Positions 1 through 12,482 are shown, counted from the stretch's first letter. The stretch: 64,000 nt of DNA from Salticus scenicus (GCA_963930645.1 OZ005661.1:200473120-200537119); one strand, 5' to 3'. Made by a program: numbers and translations. Notes: generated by a model not told the origin, from the letters alone.

Positions 1-871
1 CAATATATATTTTTTATATGCATGAAAACATATTTCATGTGGAATATGGTATAGAAATCATTTACTGTTCGTTTGCAGGGTTACACACACACACACTCAA
101 AAAAAAAAAAAAAAAAGATTGAAATGCGAGAATACTTGAAAATTGATGGAAGTGTACTTTAGGTTGCGCCATATGTTTCTAATATAGGACTATATTTATG
201 TGCACCATACGATGTGTACATAACTTTCAGAAGATACACCGGGCTGTCAATATTTAAGTCATAACATTCTTTTTTATTTGCTAGTGGAAGTGTTTTACTA
301 TAATATTTTACCACGTCCAGGAAAGCTGCTCAGGAATTGAAATTAACTCCTCCTAGCCATATGGAGAATAATGTATTTATTTATTTATTTTTTTTTTAAG
401 GGCTTGGCTTTTTATTTTTAGGTTTCCTGAAGACCAAAGTTAAGTTTTATAATTTGATCTTTGTCTGTGTTTATTAGAGTAAATTAAAAACAAATAATCA
501 GGCGATTCAAATGATGTATTTTGAAGTTAATACGTTTGTCACTAGAAAAGTTTGTTTAAGATTGATAAATTTCAAGGAATGATGCGTGTGAAAGTTGTCT
601 GAATAATTTTAAATGGACTTTTGAACTTAATAACAGATCTGAATTCCATATAATTGTAGATACAATAATGAAACGGAGGTTGAGGGGATTGGTAGCCCCC
701 CCCCCCCCTTACATAGAATTATTTGTTAAATAAAGCTCTTTCGAGGCCTCATTTGAATTGCTTTAACATAAGTTTAGATAACATTACTCGTTATCTGAAC
801 CCTTAATCTCTAATATGTACTTATAGTATTAAATTTCAGTGTAAGAGAAAGTCGTTTGATTGACACACCAG

Positions 872-910
872 ATTATTTAAAGTATTTTTCCCCTGATTTA
901 TTTAATAGAG
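872..910 (+). CDS. Candidate 39-nt micro-exon of an upstream plus-strand peptide gene
   Basis: An acceptor (GACACACCAG) and a consensus donor (AGAG|GTAAGA) bound 39 nt that are open in phase 1-1 and read DYLKYFSPDLFNR. It would join in frame to either terminal exon at 2272 or 3446. The acceptor pyrimidine tract is mediocre. The signal-peptide exon would be to the left of this window or unrecognised. Confidence 0.35.
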
Positions 911-1919
911 GTAAGAATAAAACATTTTTTAATTGATTTAAAAAATAATCAGGCATTTAAGGGTTAAATTTCATTTTCACCTAGAATAGATGACACAATT
1001 AAATTTAAGTGGAAAATTGTTATACACGATCTGTTCATTTGTACTATTATTTTTTTTCCTTATTACACAAGAAACAAATGAACAACCAACATGTCGATCG
1101 TCTGCACTTACTCGCATGTAATCATAATAAACGAAATCACGTACATCTGCATTCTTACTGCTGACTGGTTGAAAGAGTTAACCTCGAACTCAACCCACTA
1201 CTTTTTCGATTGATTATAACGTTCGATAAACAAAATTCCTCTACCGGTGAATATCGTTATGAAAAAATTTCGATCGAAAAAATGACAATCGATTCGTCTT
1301 TTTCCGAAAAAGCCACAATAGGGCTACTGGACACGATGGTTTTATGTTAGAGATCGTCAGTAAGGTTCTAGAGTACCACCCACATTGGTGGTTACAGTCC
1401 TTGTATAAAAACTGTTTCAGCACTGTTTTCTTTTTTCCCCTGTGGAAAAGTCATAGACCTTATATATATAGACTACGCCACCAATAGGACTTCCCAAAAT
1501 AGTGAATGTCTTCAACATGAGGGTGTAATCTGAAACCTTCATCTTTTGCGATCAGCGCCGTATGTCACGTGACATGGAGTTGAGGGCGATTCTTCCTTAA
1601 GAAAGCATTTATTTTTGTAAGAATTCAAACAAAAAATTCTCCCCTTCAGAATGGTTTCTCACAAAAGAATTTTTTTTATAATTAATCTATGACATTTTAG
1701 CTTTCCAACGATGCGTAAATCTAAAGGCTTAAATAAGAAGTATGCGTACAATACAGAAATTAAAAAACTGTAAACTACTTTCTTTCCTACGGAAAAATCA
1801 CATAATATTCATTCACGTCTCTCTCTCCTAGTCTACATCATGTGATAATTCACTGTATGGTGCATACACAATTTTTAGGCAATGTACAGATCTAATTAAA
1901 ATCTATTGAATCCATTGCT

Positions 1920-1941
1920 TACAATTGGATGTAATTTACAG

Positions 1942-1984
<43 letters not shown>

Positions 1985-2098
1985 CATTAATATAATCAGT
2001 GCAAATATATATATATATTTAATTGTATTATAAGAGATGCTGTAAAAGTTTACAATTTCAACGTGCGGTCTAAATCACACACTTTTTTTTTTTTTTTT
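1920..2098. repeat. (TA)n microsatellite and T run
   Basis: (AT)n at 1944-1978, a shorter one near 2007, and a T run at 2083-2099. The intron copy at 3404-3424 also has an AT run. Confidence 0.9.
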
Positions 2099-2271
2099 TA
2101 ATTAGGCATGCCAACATCTCAAATTATTTCATGAATCTATAATCTCCTGTACTCTTGAAATGAATCGTATTTGATGCTTTGAAATTCTGAAATAAATATA
2201 TTGTTAAGCAAATTATTTTGATCAAAAGCATTCTATATGTTTTTTATTTATGATTTTTTTTTTTCTTTTAG

Positions 2272-2361
2272 GTCGAGTTGTTTTGGAAAACGTAGAGGAA
2301 CTTACATAAAAATTGAATGGAATTATGTGATCCACTATGTTACTTTTCAATCTGAAATAAA
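2272..2361 (+). CDS. Terminal exon A of a micro-exon secreted-peptide gene
   Basis: The acceptor TTTTTCTTTTAG leads into a 38-nt phase-1 coding end (RVVLENVEELT, then TAA at 2307-2309), with AATAAA at 2356-2361. It is the first member of a tandem duplication of about 1.24 kb; the second member holds terminal exon B. Intron tail and UTR are nearly the same as in B, but the coding stretch differs at roughly half its positions. The two may act as alternative last exons of one gene, or end two genes. The upstream exons are mostly outside the window. Confidence 0.5.
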
Positions 2362-3093
2362 CAAATTGTGTTTATGAGTATATTACCTTTATTTTAATTA
2401 TTATTTTTATGCGCAACATAAAGAGATAATATTCTATAAATCATAATGATTTCTTAAGCATGATTGTCTAGTAGATTTGGGTGCCATGGATTAATAAACG
2501 AAAGGTTAATCCACACATATTAGCTGCAAACAAATTACTTGTTAAGCCATTTAATAAATATTATTTAAAAAGGAACAAAATTGTACGTAAAGATTAAGAA
2601 AAGCACGTGTTCTTTAAAAGTATTTCTTTTATTTCTTGATCAAATGACAGCAGCTTTAATCCTTAAATGCCTGATTTTTAAAAAATCAATTAAAAAATAT
2701 TTCAGCTTTCATTTTTTAAATAAATAACTTGAAAAATACTTTTAAAAAAATTATACTTTGGTTTACGTCTTGTTTAACAATAAAAAATAGTTTGTTGCCA
2801 ATCAACAACACTGGGCTTTAACTTAAAAAATACTTTTTCCTGAAAAAATTCTTAAATATTAAACACACGTGAATTTTAGGAACTATGATAGGAAATTTTC
2901 ACAAAGTACTTTAAAAATTAAACATTTCTTATTATTAATGCAACATTTTGTTGCAAAACACTACAAAAATCAGTGTAGAATAAAAAATAAATTGTTTACT
3001 TTGTGATACTTGGCATGGTATTTCGCTGAAATTTTGGGACAATAGATTCTTCTGTAATATGCTGTTATCTTTAACAAACCAAATCTTAATTGA

Positions 3094-3831
3094 CTGTATG
3101 GTGCATACACAATTTCTAGGCAATGTACGGATCTAATTAAAATCTATTGAATCCATTGCTTACAATTGCATGTAATTAACAGGAATATTCATTTTTCAAT
3201 TGTGTTGTACATGAAGTTATAAAAGTTTGCATTTTAAATGTGCGTGCACACACACTTTTTTTTTTTTTTTAATTAGGCATGCCAACATCTCAAATTTTCC
3301 CATAAATCTATAATCTCCTGTACTCTTGAAATGAATCGTATTTAATGTTTGAAATTATGTATTAAATATATTGATAAGCAAATTATTTTGATCAAAAGCA
3401 TTCTATATATATATATATATATATACGAATTTTTTTCTCTTTTAGCGACACAAGAGATTGGAAAGGAATTCGGACACCTCTTTGGATAAAAATTGAATGG
3501 AATTATGTAATTCACTTTGTTACTTTTCAATCTGAAATAAACACATTGTCTTTATGAGTATATTACCCTTATTTCAATTATTATCTTTTACACGCAACAC
3601 AAACAGATGAAATTCTTTAAATCATAGTGATTCCTGCAGCATGATTGTCTAGCAGATTTGGGTGACATGGATTAATAAACGAAAGATTAATCCACACATA
3701 TTAGCTGCAAACAAATTACTTGTTAGGCCCTTTAATAAATGTTATTTAAAAAGGAACAAAATTGTACGTAAATATTACCAAAAGCACGTGTGTATTAAAA
3801 ATATTTTCTTTTATTTCTTGATCAAACGACG
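3094..3831 (+). repeat. Tandem duplication, right copy, first part
   Basis: Copy of 1851 onward carrying terminal exon B. The matching sequence breaks at the CACAGTGG element and continues at 6006. Confidence 0.8.
3446..3541 (+). CDS. Terminal exon B (tandem duplicate of A, diverged coding part)
   Basis: The acceptor TTTTTTCTCTTTTAG leads into a 44-nt phase-1 coding end (TQEIGKEFGHLFG, then TAA at 3487-3489), with AATAAA at 3536-3541. The 3' UTR matches exon A almost base for base, starting AAATTGAATGGAATTATGT. The C-terminal glycine could act as an amide donor, as in amidated peptides; this is inference. A TIR element inserted later, 290 bp downstream. Confidence 0.5.
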
Positions 3832-6005
3832 CACAGTGGATCGAACAATGTTAAAATACGAACATAGGCCCAAAAATCAACCTCTAAATAACTGATATTT
3901 TGCAGTGAAATAATTTAAAAGAATGTCTAAAAAATACAAATAGATGGTTATTTCTTCAATTACACGAAGTTTTGTTGTATATAAAGTTCAAAACGAAAAC
4001 TTTCAGAAATAAGATTTTTCGATGAATTTCAGTGACTCTATTTGAATAGCCATCAAGTGGCACTTAAGATAACTATGAAAAAATACGAAATAAAAATACT
4101 TTCAATAATGTCCTAATAAAAGTTTAAGGTACTTCTGCCAGTTGGTTTTTTATGTTGTGATTCACGCATGAAATGTGAATATGAAATTAACAACAAAATT
4201 AAATTTATAAGTTATGTAACTTTTTTTGTCCAAAATTGTCCAAAATTTCAAACACAGTTTACTACTCCCAAAAGTATACATTTTAATCTGTGAAAAGGAT
4301 TTTCGCCACAAATCGCCACTTTTAGAGAAAAATAAATTTTATTCTGTCTACCCCCAAATTATCAATCGAGAAATTTATCTGAATAACTGTATTCCTTAAC
4401 GACAGAAAATATATTAAAATTTTTATAGTGAAAATATTATAGAATTTAAATGATTAAAACAAATTTAATAAATCAGAAATTACTTCTTACTTTTTTTTAA
4501 ATATTTAATAAAATAATTAATTTTACTTTAATGGTACTGAAAAGTACCGTTGGACCCAAAAAAAGGGGGGGGTGTAAATGGTTGCCGTGATATGACATAA
4601 AATGTTAAAATTAAGTAAATGTTTAACGTTAAATAGTTAAATGTTAAAATTAAATAATGTAATTACATATTACGATTTAAAGTAAAAGTTCCTGTGTTTC
4701 TGGAAAATGTTCCTTCATTTGCACATTTCTTTTTTTCGTTCTCATGCTTGAAATCAGGGGGTAAGATGTTAATAACAAGTGATGTAGCAAATCTTCGTTA
4801 CACGTTCTTTGATTTTTTTCGTGTGTTATTCTCTGTATTTACGAAACTCTTTATTTCGGGCTTCGCTAGCTTCATCTGACAATTGTCCAATTGGAATAGA
4901 AAAAATTTCTATTATGTCTTTTCCATGAATCAATAGTTTGTGAACTGAAGCTGTCATATAGTACCACACATATTTTGAGACACACTGTTTCGCTGTTTCC
5001 AAATTTGTCTCCTAAATTTGCCTTCCAAATTGTCCTCCTAAAAATAACAGAACCTAGAAACAACGTTTTTCAAAATTTCTTGGATAAGAAATCACTTTAT
5101 TTGCTTATTTGTTTAAAAATTATTTCAGATAGCAAAATAAAATAAATAGAAAATCCAGTTCAATTAAAAAAATTCATTAATTATTGATTGCCTGCCTTCC
5201 ATAAATCTTTAGTAAAATAAAGACAAAAGTGATTTTTTTCATAGAGTTTGTCAGTAAATGCCTGCATGAGTTTTCTATTGAAAAACTACATAAAAAAAAA
5301 AAGAAGCAGTAATCTAATGATATATTTATCATTGTGTGCTAAATTAATTGTGTTACAAATATAGATTTTCTTCCCTAAATTTTTATTTATTTTCTTTTAT
5401 TCTCTTCTTTTATACAACATTTGTTTCCTTACCAGGTATGTTTCTAAATACCTATTTGCAGCAGAAAAGTATGATACCGCTTAACCCCTTTATTAAACCA
5501 TTTTTTCCTCAAATGGCACATTAAACTATTTTCACGAATAAAATATGATGTTAAGTAAAAAATTCATTTAGCCTATTAGAAATAATTAATTTTACCTTTG
5601 GCATCTTATTCTCTTAGTCAATCGCATACTTCTCACAACCCATCGTATTAGCATAAGCAGGATTGCCACAAAAAACTACTTTTTAATTTTTATTCCCACT
5701 AGAATTATCAAAATAATTTTCATACTGATATGTGACCTGTATTCATACCTGTGTATTGTTTTTCCAGAAAAATGATTCACAGGAATCATTATTTAAAAAA
5801 ATTGGTGCCAGGTGAATAAAACGATAACGATTTTGGTGGGGAAAATATTCCCTCGGCCTTATAAAGGGTAAAAAAAAGACATGGAATCACTTTTACTATC
5901 ATACATATACACATATTTAAATCGAATCAAAAAACATCATACATAGATAATAATAATACCATAACGTTCCTATGTTCGCCTCTGCCTATACTTCGATCCA
6001 CTGTG
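3832..6005 (+). mobile_element. 2.2-kb DNA transposon with CACAGTGGATCGAA inverted ends
   Basis: The ends are CACAGTGGATCGAA and its perfect reverse complement, with weaker inverted similarity continuing inward (AACATAGG / CCTATGTT). CGACG stands on both sides as a probable target duplication. The empty site is seen in the left duplicate near 2645. No transposase frame is visible, so it is non-autonomous. The CAGTGG end recalls hAT elements; the class is uncertain. Confidence 0.7.
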
Positions 6006-6945
6006 CGACGCGACGCCAGCTTTAATCCTTAAATGCCTGATTTTTAAAAAATCAATTAAAAAATTTTCAGCTTTCATTTCTTAAATAAATTAAGGGAAAA
6101 ATACTTTTAAAAAATTATACTTTGCTTTAAGTCTAAAAACAGTTTGTTGCCAATCGAAAACACTGGGCTTTAATTCGAAAAATACTTTTTCTTGATAAAA
6201 TTCTTAAATATTAAACACACATGAATTTTAGAAACTATGATAGGAAATTTCCTCAAAGTACTTTGAAAATTAATTATTTCGTATTACGAATGCAACATTT
6301 TGTTGCAAAATCATTACAAAAATCAATATAGAATAAAAAATAAATTGTTTACTTTGTGATACTTGGCAATATGAGTACAAATTACTTAGTTAAGGTATTG
6401 TATGTAAACCTCTGAAACAGTTACTGTTTTTATTAAAACGAGTCAAATACTACATTTCTCACATTTTGTCAAAGTGCAAATAGAGAATTTGCACCTTATC
6501 TTTTTCTCTGCATATTTATATCTTTTCCTCTGCTTCTCTTTAGTCCAGTCGAACATCTTAAGGTGCTACGTACTGTGATGGACTTCTACACATTTTTGCC
6601 TGAATTTCTTTTTCAATCATGGATGAAGGTCTTCCATGTGCTTCCTACCATGTATAATCATGAAATTTTTGCTCTAAATTTTGATTGAGGAATTACTTTC
6701 GCCCGAGGACCATTTGTAATTCCTTTCTAGAAAAGCCACACTTTTACTTTAGTCAAGTCAAGAAAATCGTAAAAGATTTTTAGATACCATTTACGACGAC
6801 GAATGTTAATTTTATTGCAGGCGATTAAGCTACCTAAAAAATCAACTCCTTCCACGTGTTTTTTGTATTCCATTGTTACGTATGGGCAATCTACTTCTAT
6901 GATCTTTTTTAGATTCCTGTCAAAACGATTGCACGACAAATAGAA

Positions 6946-7371
6946 GTGTCTTAAATTCAGAGAGAAATGTGTCTGAAATACCAATTTAGACACACAAATG
7001 TCTGAAACACGTAACGATATATATATTTACAAATTTTCAGACACCACACAAGTCTGAATTTAAGACACATAAATGTCTTTATAAAAATAGAATACGTTCA
7101 GTGTCTGAATAATATTGATAGGTCTGAAATTAATGCTCATTGCACTTGGAAATAAGACATTTTACAGTTCAGACACCTAAAAATTCATACATTTGACAGT
7201 TCAGACACTTAGAGATTCAGACATTTGTATTAACTTAGCAAATTTCCCATGGAATCTATTTTAAGTAATATGCATACGGTTTTTTAAGTTTCTTTTCACA
7301 TCTGCTTCCTTTATTAATATTTTATATATTAAGTGATTAAGTTTTTAAAACCATTTAGCTTTATGAAATTG

Positions 7372-7405
<34 letters not shown>

Positions 7406-9655
7406 CTATGTAAACAAGCAATCTTGAACAATTTGTACGCGACTTCTACTTAATATTTTAATTTAATTTAAAAAAAAATGCGCACGAGTTCTTACATATT
7501 AGTGTAAAACAAGGAATTTTTTCGTTTTCTCGTAAATTGTTATAAAAGAGAGTGAGAGAAAGAAAAAAGAAACCGTTTTTGAGCTATCATAAGGTGCACT
7601 TTTTGCACATTAATCACTCATATTTCAAAAAGGATAAACCCTAAAAATATACATAAAAATTTTAAAAAGAAAATGTATATTAAACTTTCGGTATTTTGTC
7701 GATAACTTTAATTTGAAAATAAATAAATAAAATCTAAATTTACGATAAGTTTGACGAATACTACATATCTATACTACTAGCCATACTACATATCTATACT
7801 ACTAAACATTTTCTGCATACTGTAAGAAATTCTATATCCAGTTTTTAACCGGTAACTAAACCACACGCAACCTTATTTATTTATTTAATTATTTTACCAT
7901 GTTTTTATTAACTTCGATTCTTGTTTGTGGGTTTCTTTGTGGGTTTGTCAGGGACAAATCTTGCAATCGATTTTTAACTAACTTCCCGACTAGCTAGATA
8001 TTTGAAATTTTCAGGACAGCTCACAACACGGTGACAATACATTTTTCTAATAATTTTAGTCAACTATTTCAAGTCACGATGCCTTCGGCAGCGCTTATAT
8101 GATTCGACGGAAAATTTATTTAACTAACTTCCCGACTAGCTAGACATTTGAAACTTTCAGAATAGTTCAGAACACGGTGAAAATGCATTTTCTTAATACC
8201 TTTAGCCAACTGTTTCGGGTTCCTGCTGCCTTCGGCAGCGTTATCAGTACAAAGCTTGCAATCGATTTTTCACTAACTTTCCGACTAGCTACACATTTGA
8301 AACTTTCAGGACAGCTCACAACACGGTGACAATACATTTTTCTAATAATTTTTGTCAACTATTTCAGGTCCCGCTGCCTTCGGCAGCGCTTATATAATTC
8401 GGCAGAATATTCATTTAACTAACTTCCCGACTAGCTAGACATTTGAAACTTTCAGAATAGTTCAGAACACGGCGAAAATGCAATTTTTAAATATTTTTAA
8501 CCAACTGCTTCGGGTTCCTGCTGCCGTCGACAGCGTTACCAGTACAAAGCTTGCAATCGATTTTTCACTAATTTCCCGACTAGCTGGACATTTGAAACTT
8601 TCGGGATAGTTCAGAACACGGTGAAAATACATTTTTAAATACCTTTAGCCAACTATTTCGGGTTCCTGCTGCCTTCGGAAGCGTTATCAGTACAAAGCTT
8701 GCAATCGATTTTCCACTAACTTTCCGACTAGCTAGGCATTTGAAACTTTCAGGATAGCTCAGAACACGGGGGCAATACATTTTTAAAAGCCTTTAGTCAA
8801 CTGCTTCAGGTCCCTACTGCCTTCGGCAGCATTTATATGATTCAACAGAAATTTTATTTAACTAACGTCCTGACTAGCTAGACATTTGAAACTTTCACAA
8901 TAGTTCAGAACACGGTGCAAATGCATTTTTTAAATACTTTTAGCCAACTGTTTTGGGTTTCTGCTGCCTTCGGCAGCGTTACCAGTACGAAGCTTGCAAT
9001 CGATTTTTCACTAAATTTCCGACTAGCTAGATATTTGAAACTTTCAGGATAGCTCAAGGCAATACATTTTTTTAAAATACTTTTAGTCACATGTTTCAGG
9101 TCCCTACTGTATTCGGCAGCGTTCATATGATTCAACAGAAAATTTATTTAACTAACTTCCCGAGTAGCTAGACATTTGAAACTTTCGAAATAGTCCAGAA
9201 TACGGTAAAAATGCTTTTTAAAAATATTTTTATCCAATTGCTTCGGGACCCTGCTGTCTTCGGCAGCGTTTCCAGTACAAAGCTTGCAATCAACTTTTAA
9301 CTAACTTCCCGGCTACATAGCCATTCGAAACTTTTATGATAGCTCAAAAGACGATAGCAAGGAATTTTTTTATCCAATTACTGGGGTTCCGACTGCCTTC
9401 AGTAGCGTTTATATGATTCAACAGAAAATTTAAAAACATGGTTTATAATTTTTTTTTTAATCTTATTATTATTTAATTTATTTATGAAAAATGAGGTTAA
9501 AAATAGCTGCTTTAAGTCACTTCAAGTGACTTAGATCCAGTCACATTCATGTCTTAACTTAAGACATTTTACGTAGCTTAAAATTTAGGACATGATTTCA
9601 TGTCTGAAAATAAGGACACCCATTTAAGATACTTATATGTCTGAATTTAAGACAC
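6946..9655. mobile_element. 2.7-kb non-autonomous element with GTGTCTTAAATTCAG ends
   Basis: Perfect 15-bp inverted ends at 6946-6960 and 9641-9655, with several subterminal GTCTGAA / TTCAGAC motifs in both directions. It sits inside the piggyBac remnant, so it is younger. The interior carries a tandem array (7960-9430) and no coding region. No clear target duplication was seen. Confidence 0.6.
7960..9430. repeat. Tandem array, about 148-bp units with a GCTGCCTTCGGCAGC hairpin
   Basis: About ten units, with the hairpin or its variants near 8081, 8228, 8377, 8520, 8670, 8818, 8966, 9108, 9252 and 9397. Two unit types alternate, one with TTATATGATTC and one with AGTACAAAGCTTGCAATCG after the hairpin, so the higher-order period is about 295 bp. 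Open frames here are repeat artefacts. Confidence 0.85.
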
Positions 9656-10149
9656 CTGAATTTGCAGCGTGACTTTTTTAGCAGGATTTTTTGCAGAAAT
9701 AGGTAGCATCGGGATGAATTTATTCTTTTTCCAGACTACTGATGAAATGTCTACAGTTGTGGTATATTAGAATGACGAACCTCAATCTAAAACTTTTAAG
9801 GATTTTTTTTTTTTTTTATCTGGCAGTTTGCATCTAGGATTTCTGTTTCTTTTGACTGGATGCCCCATTTTGCCAACTGTACCATTAGTGGCAATTCCTT
9901 GTAATAGTTATGTGACGAATCGTGGCCCCTTGTCATGAATTTCCGCCTTTTTCATTCATAGTTGAACCTGACACTTGCTGTATTTGTAAGAAAATAATTA
10001 TTGAAACTTTATTGTTCAATATAACTTAATTAAAGCTCTTCACTGTGGCTTCTCCTTAAATGTATATTAAAACATAAATATTCTATAACTTTGATGCAAA
10101 AATAATAAATAACTTGAAATTATCCATATATTTTAACAACATAACGGCG

Positions 10150-10770
10150 TACAGTGGATCGAAGTATAGGCAGATGCGAACATAGGAAGGTTATGGTATT
10201 ATTATTATCTATGTATGATGTTTTTTGTCACATTACGATTTAAATGTGTATATATGTATGATAGTAAAAGAGATTCCATGTTTTATTTAACTCTTTATAA
10301 GTCCGCGAGAATATTTTCCCCGCCAAATTCGTTATCATTTTATTCAAGTGGCACCATTTTAAAATAATGATTTGTGCGTATCATCTCTCAAGGACAATAT
10401 CAGTATGAATATTATTTTTATAGTATTGGTGCGAGAAAAAAAAAAAAAAAAAAAGTCATTTGTGGCCATTCTGCTTATGCTAACACAATGGGTTGTGAGA
10501 AGTTTGCGATTAACTAAAAGAATAAGTTGTGAAATTTAAAATTAATTTTTTCTAATGAGTTAAATGAGTTTTTTTTATTTACATCAATTTTTATTCATGA
10601 AATTAGTTTAATGTGCAATTTGAAGAAAAAATGGCCTTACAGTTTCAGAATTTTCTGCTGCAGATAGGTATTTAGAAACATACCTGATACAGAAACAAAT
10701 GTTGCAAAAAAGAAGACAATAAAAGAAAATAAATAAAAATTTCGCTAAGAAAATCTATATTTATAGCAAA
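10150..10770 (-). mobile_element. Partial inverted copy of the CACAGTGG element
   Basis: Reads TACAGTGGATCGAA at its left end and matches 5340-6005 in inverse orientation over about 640 bp. The rest is missing or replaced by the next TIR element. Confidence 0.7.
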
Positions 10771-10787
10771 ATTATTTTTTTTTTTTT

Positions 10788-12040
10788 AATTATAACATCG
10801 CTTTCAAATTATTCAATTATATTTTCGATAAATTTTAGATTTCGATAAATGTCCAACTACCGAAAAATGATTTCGACAAATGTCTAACTATCGAATATGA
10901 CGTTTATTTTGAACTATCACCCACCGTTTTTTAGGGACGGTTCTTTATTTTTATCACTTTTCGGTAATTTTATGGCTATAAATTTAATTTTTAGGAGGGG
11001 GGAGGATTGTCTTAGCTGTTAAATATCTTCTGAGGGGCTACAGAGTTAAAAAATTGTAAAACGTCAACATATGCTGCAAGGGGAAAATTTAGGGGGGGGG
11101 GGGGTTAGATTTGCCACTGATATTATGTATTACATTTCTTACATTTTTATTAATCTATTATTGATGTTATTTATTAACACTTTATATCCCAAATTATTTT
11201 ATTTTTGTAAAAATTGTTTGAAACTTTTTTATTATATTTCTTTATGCATGAGAATGATCTCATATTAACACTTTCGCGACCGCATGATTTTAAATTTTTG
11301 ACAGTAATGTCCGCCTGTGGGCGCTATTCTCTCATGTTACAATATTTCAAAAAAAAAAAAAAAAAAAAAAAATCTGTTTTCACATTTATATTAGAAATGG
11401 GTATACATTGTAAATATATTCTTTCTAATCAAAGTGTATGTATCCATAGTATATTTCCTTGTAAAAATGTGAATATTGGTTATATATTTAAAAAACAAAT
11501 TGCGAAAAAAAAAAAAAAAAAGAATGAAACGCCCATGGTGGAGTTACAGATTTTCAAATGACGTGAATCTACGCTAGCGGTCGCGAAAGTGTTAAATTTA
11601 GCTCATAAAAAGTGGACTTTTTATTAGCTTCTGCATGTATAAAAAGAGAGTAGAAGATACGGAAAAAAAATCGATTTCCGGTTTCGCTGAATTCACGTGT
11701 TTTCAGCTTAATTTGCGTTTCAATTAACTGAAATTGACTAGTTATTTTTAAAAATATGGATTTATTGCTAGCTTCTGCATGTGTAATAAGCAAGTAGAAG
11801 ATACGGAAAATTTTTTGATTTAATTTACATGTTTTGAGATTTCGAGTAAAATAAGTAGTCAATTTCAATTAACTGAAATTGAATACATATTTTTTAAAAA
11901 GTGGATTTATTAGGACTGAGGGCCTATTAGTCTCAATCTGAGATTTTTGCGTTGTCGATTTCGATAGTTGGACATTTGTCGAAATCTAAAATTTATCGAA
12001 AATATAATTGAATAATTTGAAAGCGATGTTATAATTTGAA
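10788..12040. mobile_element. 1.25-kb element with roughly 90-bp inverted ends
   Basis: 10788-10890 (AATTATAACATCGCTTTCAA and onward) returns inverted at 11950-12040. A TTAA MITE is nested inside, followed by two tandem copies of about 150 bp (11600-11900). No transposase was found. Confidence 0.65.
11269..11591. mobile_element. piggyBac-type MITE, 323 bp, TTAA target duplication
   Basis: The inverted ends CACTTTCGCGACCGC and GCGGTCGCGAAAGTG are perfect over 15 bp and flanked on both sides by TTAA (11265-11268, 11592-11595), the piggyBac target site. The interior is AT-rich with long A runs. The piggyBac relic at 6.7-10 kb may represent a related mobilising family. Confidence 0.8.
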
Positions 12041-12117
12041 AACAGAAAAAAAAAAAAAAAACCTAATAGTCCTCCGTTCTAAACTAAATTCTGCTTTTGC
12101 CAGGATTTCATCAAAAC

Positions 12118-12141
12118 CTTTATTATTATTATTATTATTAT
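12118..12141. repeat. (ATT)n microsatellite
   Basis: Eight TTA units. Similar simple tracts are (TTTTA)n at 17098-17128, (AAAT)n at 25425-25452, (TAAA)n at 28487-28511 and (AAT)n at 45420-45456. Confidence 0.85.
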
Positions 12142-12482
12142 TGAAATAAAAAGAAAAGAAAACTAATAATAATCAGTATCGTTACAAGCGATATCGAAAA
12201 AGTTTTTTTTAATAATTTTGAATTAGGAAATAAAAAGTGCGCGTGAAATAATATGAAATAAAAATAAGTAAAAAAATGAATTTAATGATTGAATGATTTT
12301 GTTTTTCGGGGGCTGCTCATGCATATAAAAAATGCGTATTAAAACGAGTCGAAGAAGGAAGCGAAGTAAGTATTGAGTTGTATTACGATAAATACGATAT
12401 ATAATATGATACGATATATTAGACCTATCGTCCAGGGTTAGTAGGCATTTTCGTTGAAAGAAATAGTTTGTTCATTCGGTGC

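Larger units (their letters stand above)
1851..3093 (+). repeat. Tandem duplication, left copy (about 1.24 kb)
   Basis: Starts at ACTGTATGGTGCATACAC and recurs from 3094. It carries terminal exon A. The right copy runs 3094-3831, is interrupted by a 2.2-kb element, and resumes at about 6006-6366 with the same sequence order. Confidence 0.8.
6700..9970 (-). pseudogene. piggyBac-like transposase remnant, split by an insertion
   Basis: On the minus strand about 9960-9660 encodes fragments GIATNGTVGKMGHPVKRN and SSVVWKKNKFIPML. The protein resumes at 6945-6720 with KKIIEVDCPYVTMEYKKHVEGV, DFLGSLI and RRKWYLKIFYDFLDL. This order (TV..NR, VVWKDNK, IEVPCP, YNK.MGGVD, KW...F..LLD) is the C-terminal half of piggyBac transposases. 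Stops and frameshifts show it is dead. A 2.7-kb TIR element at 6946-9655 separates the two halves. The N-terminal half with the first catalytic aspartates was not found. Confidence 0.65.

Noticed and set aside
7960..9430. CRISPR-like regular repeat
   Set aside because: Whole units are repeated without unique spacers, in a eukaryotic transposon setting. It is a tandem satellite.
11214..11561. 115-codon frame containing lysine runs
   Set aside because: The lysines come from poly(A) runs inside the TTAA MITE. The frame crosses its boundary.
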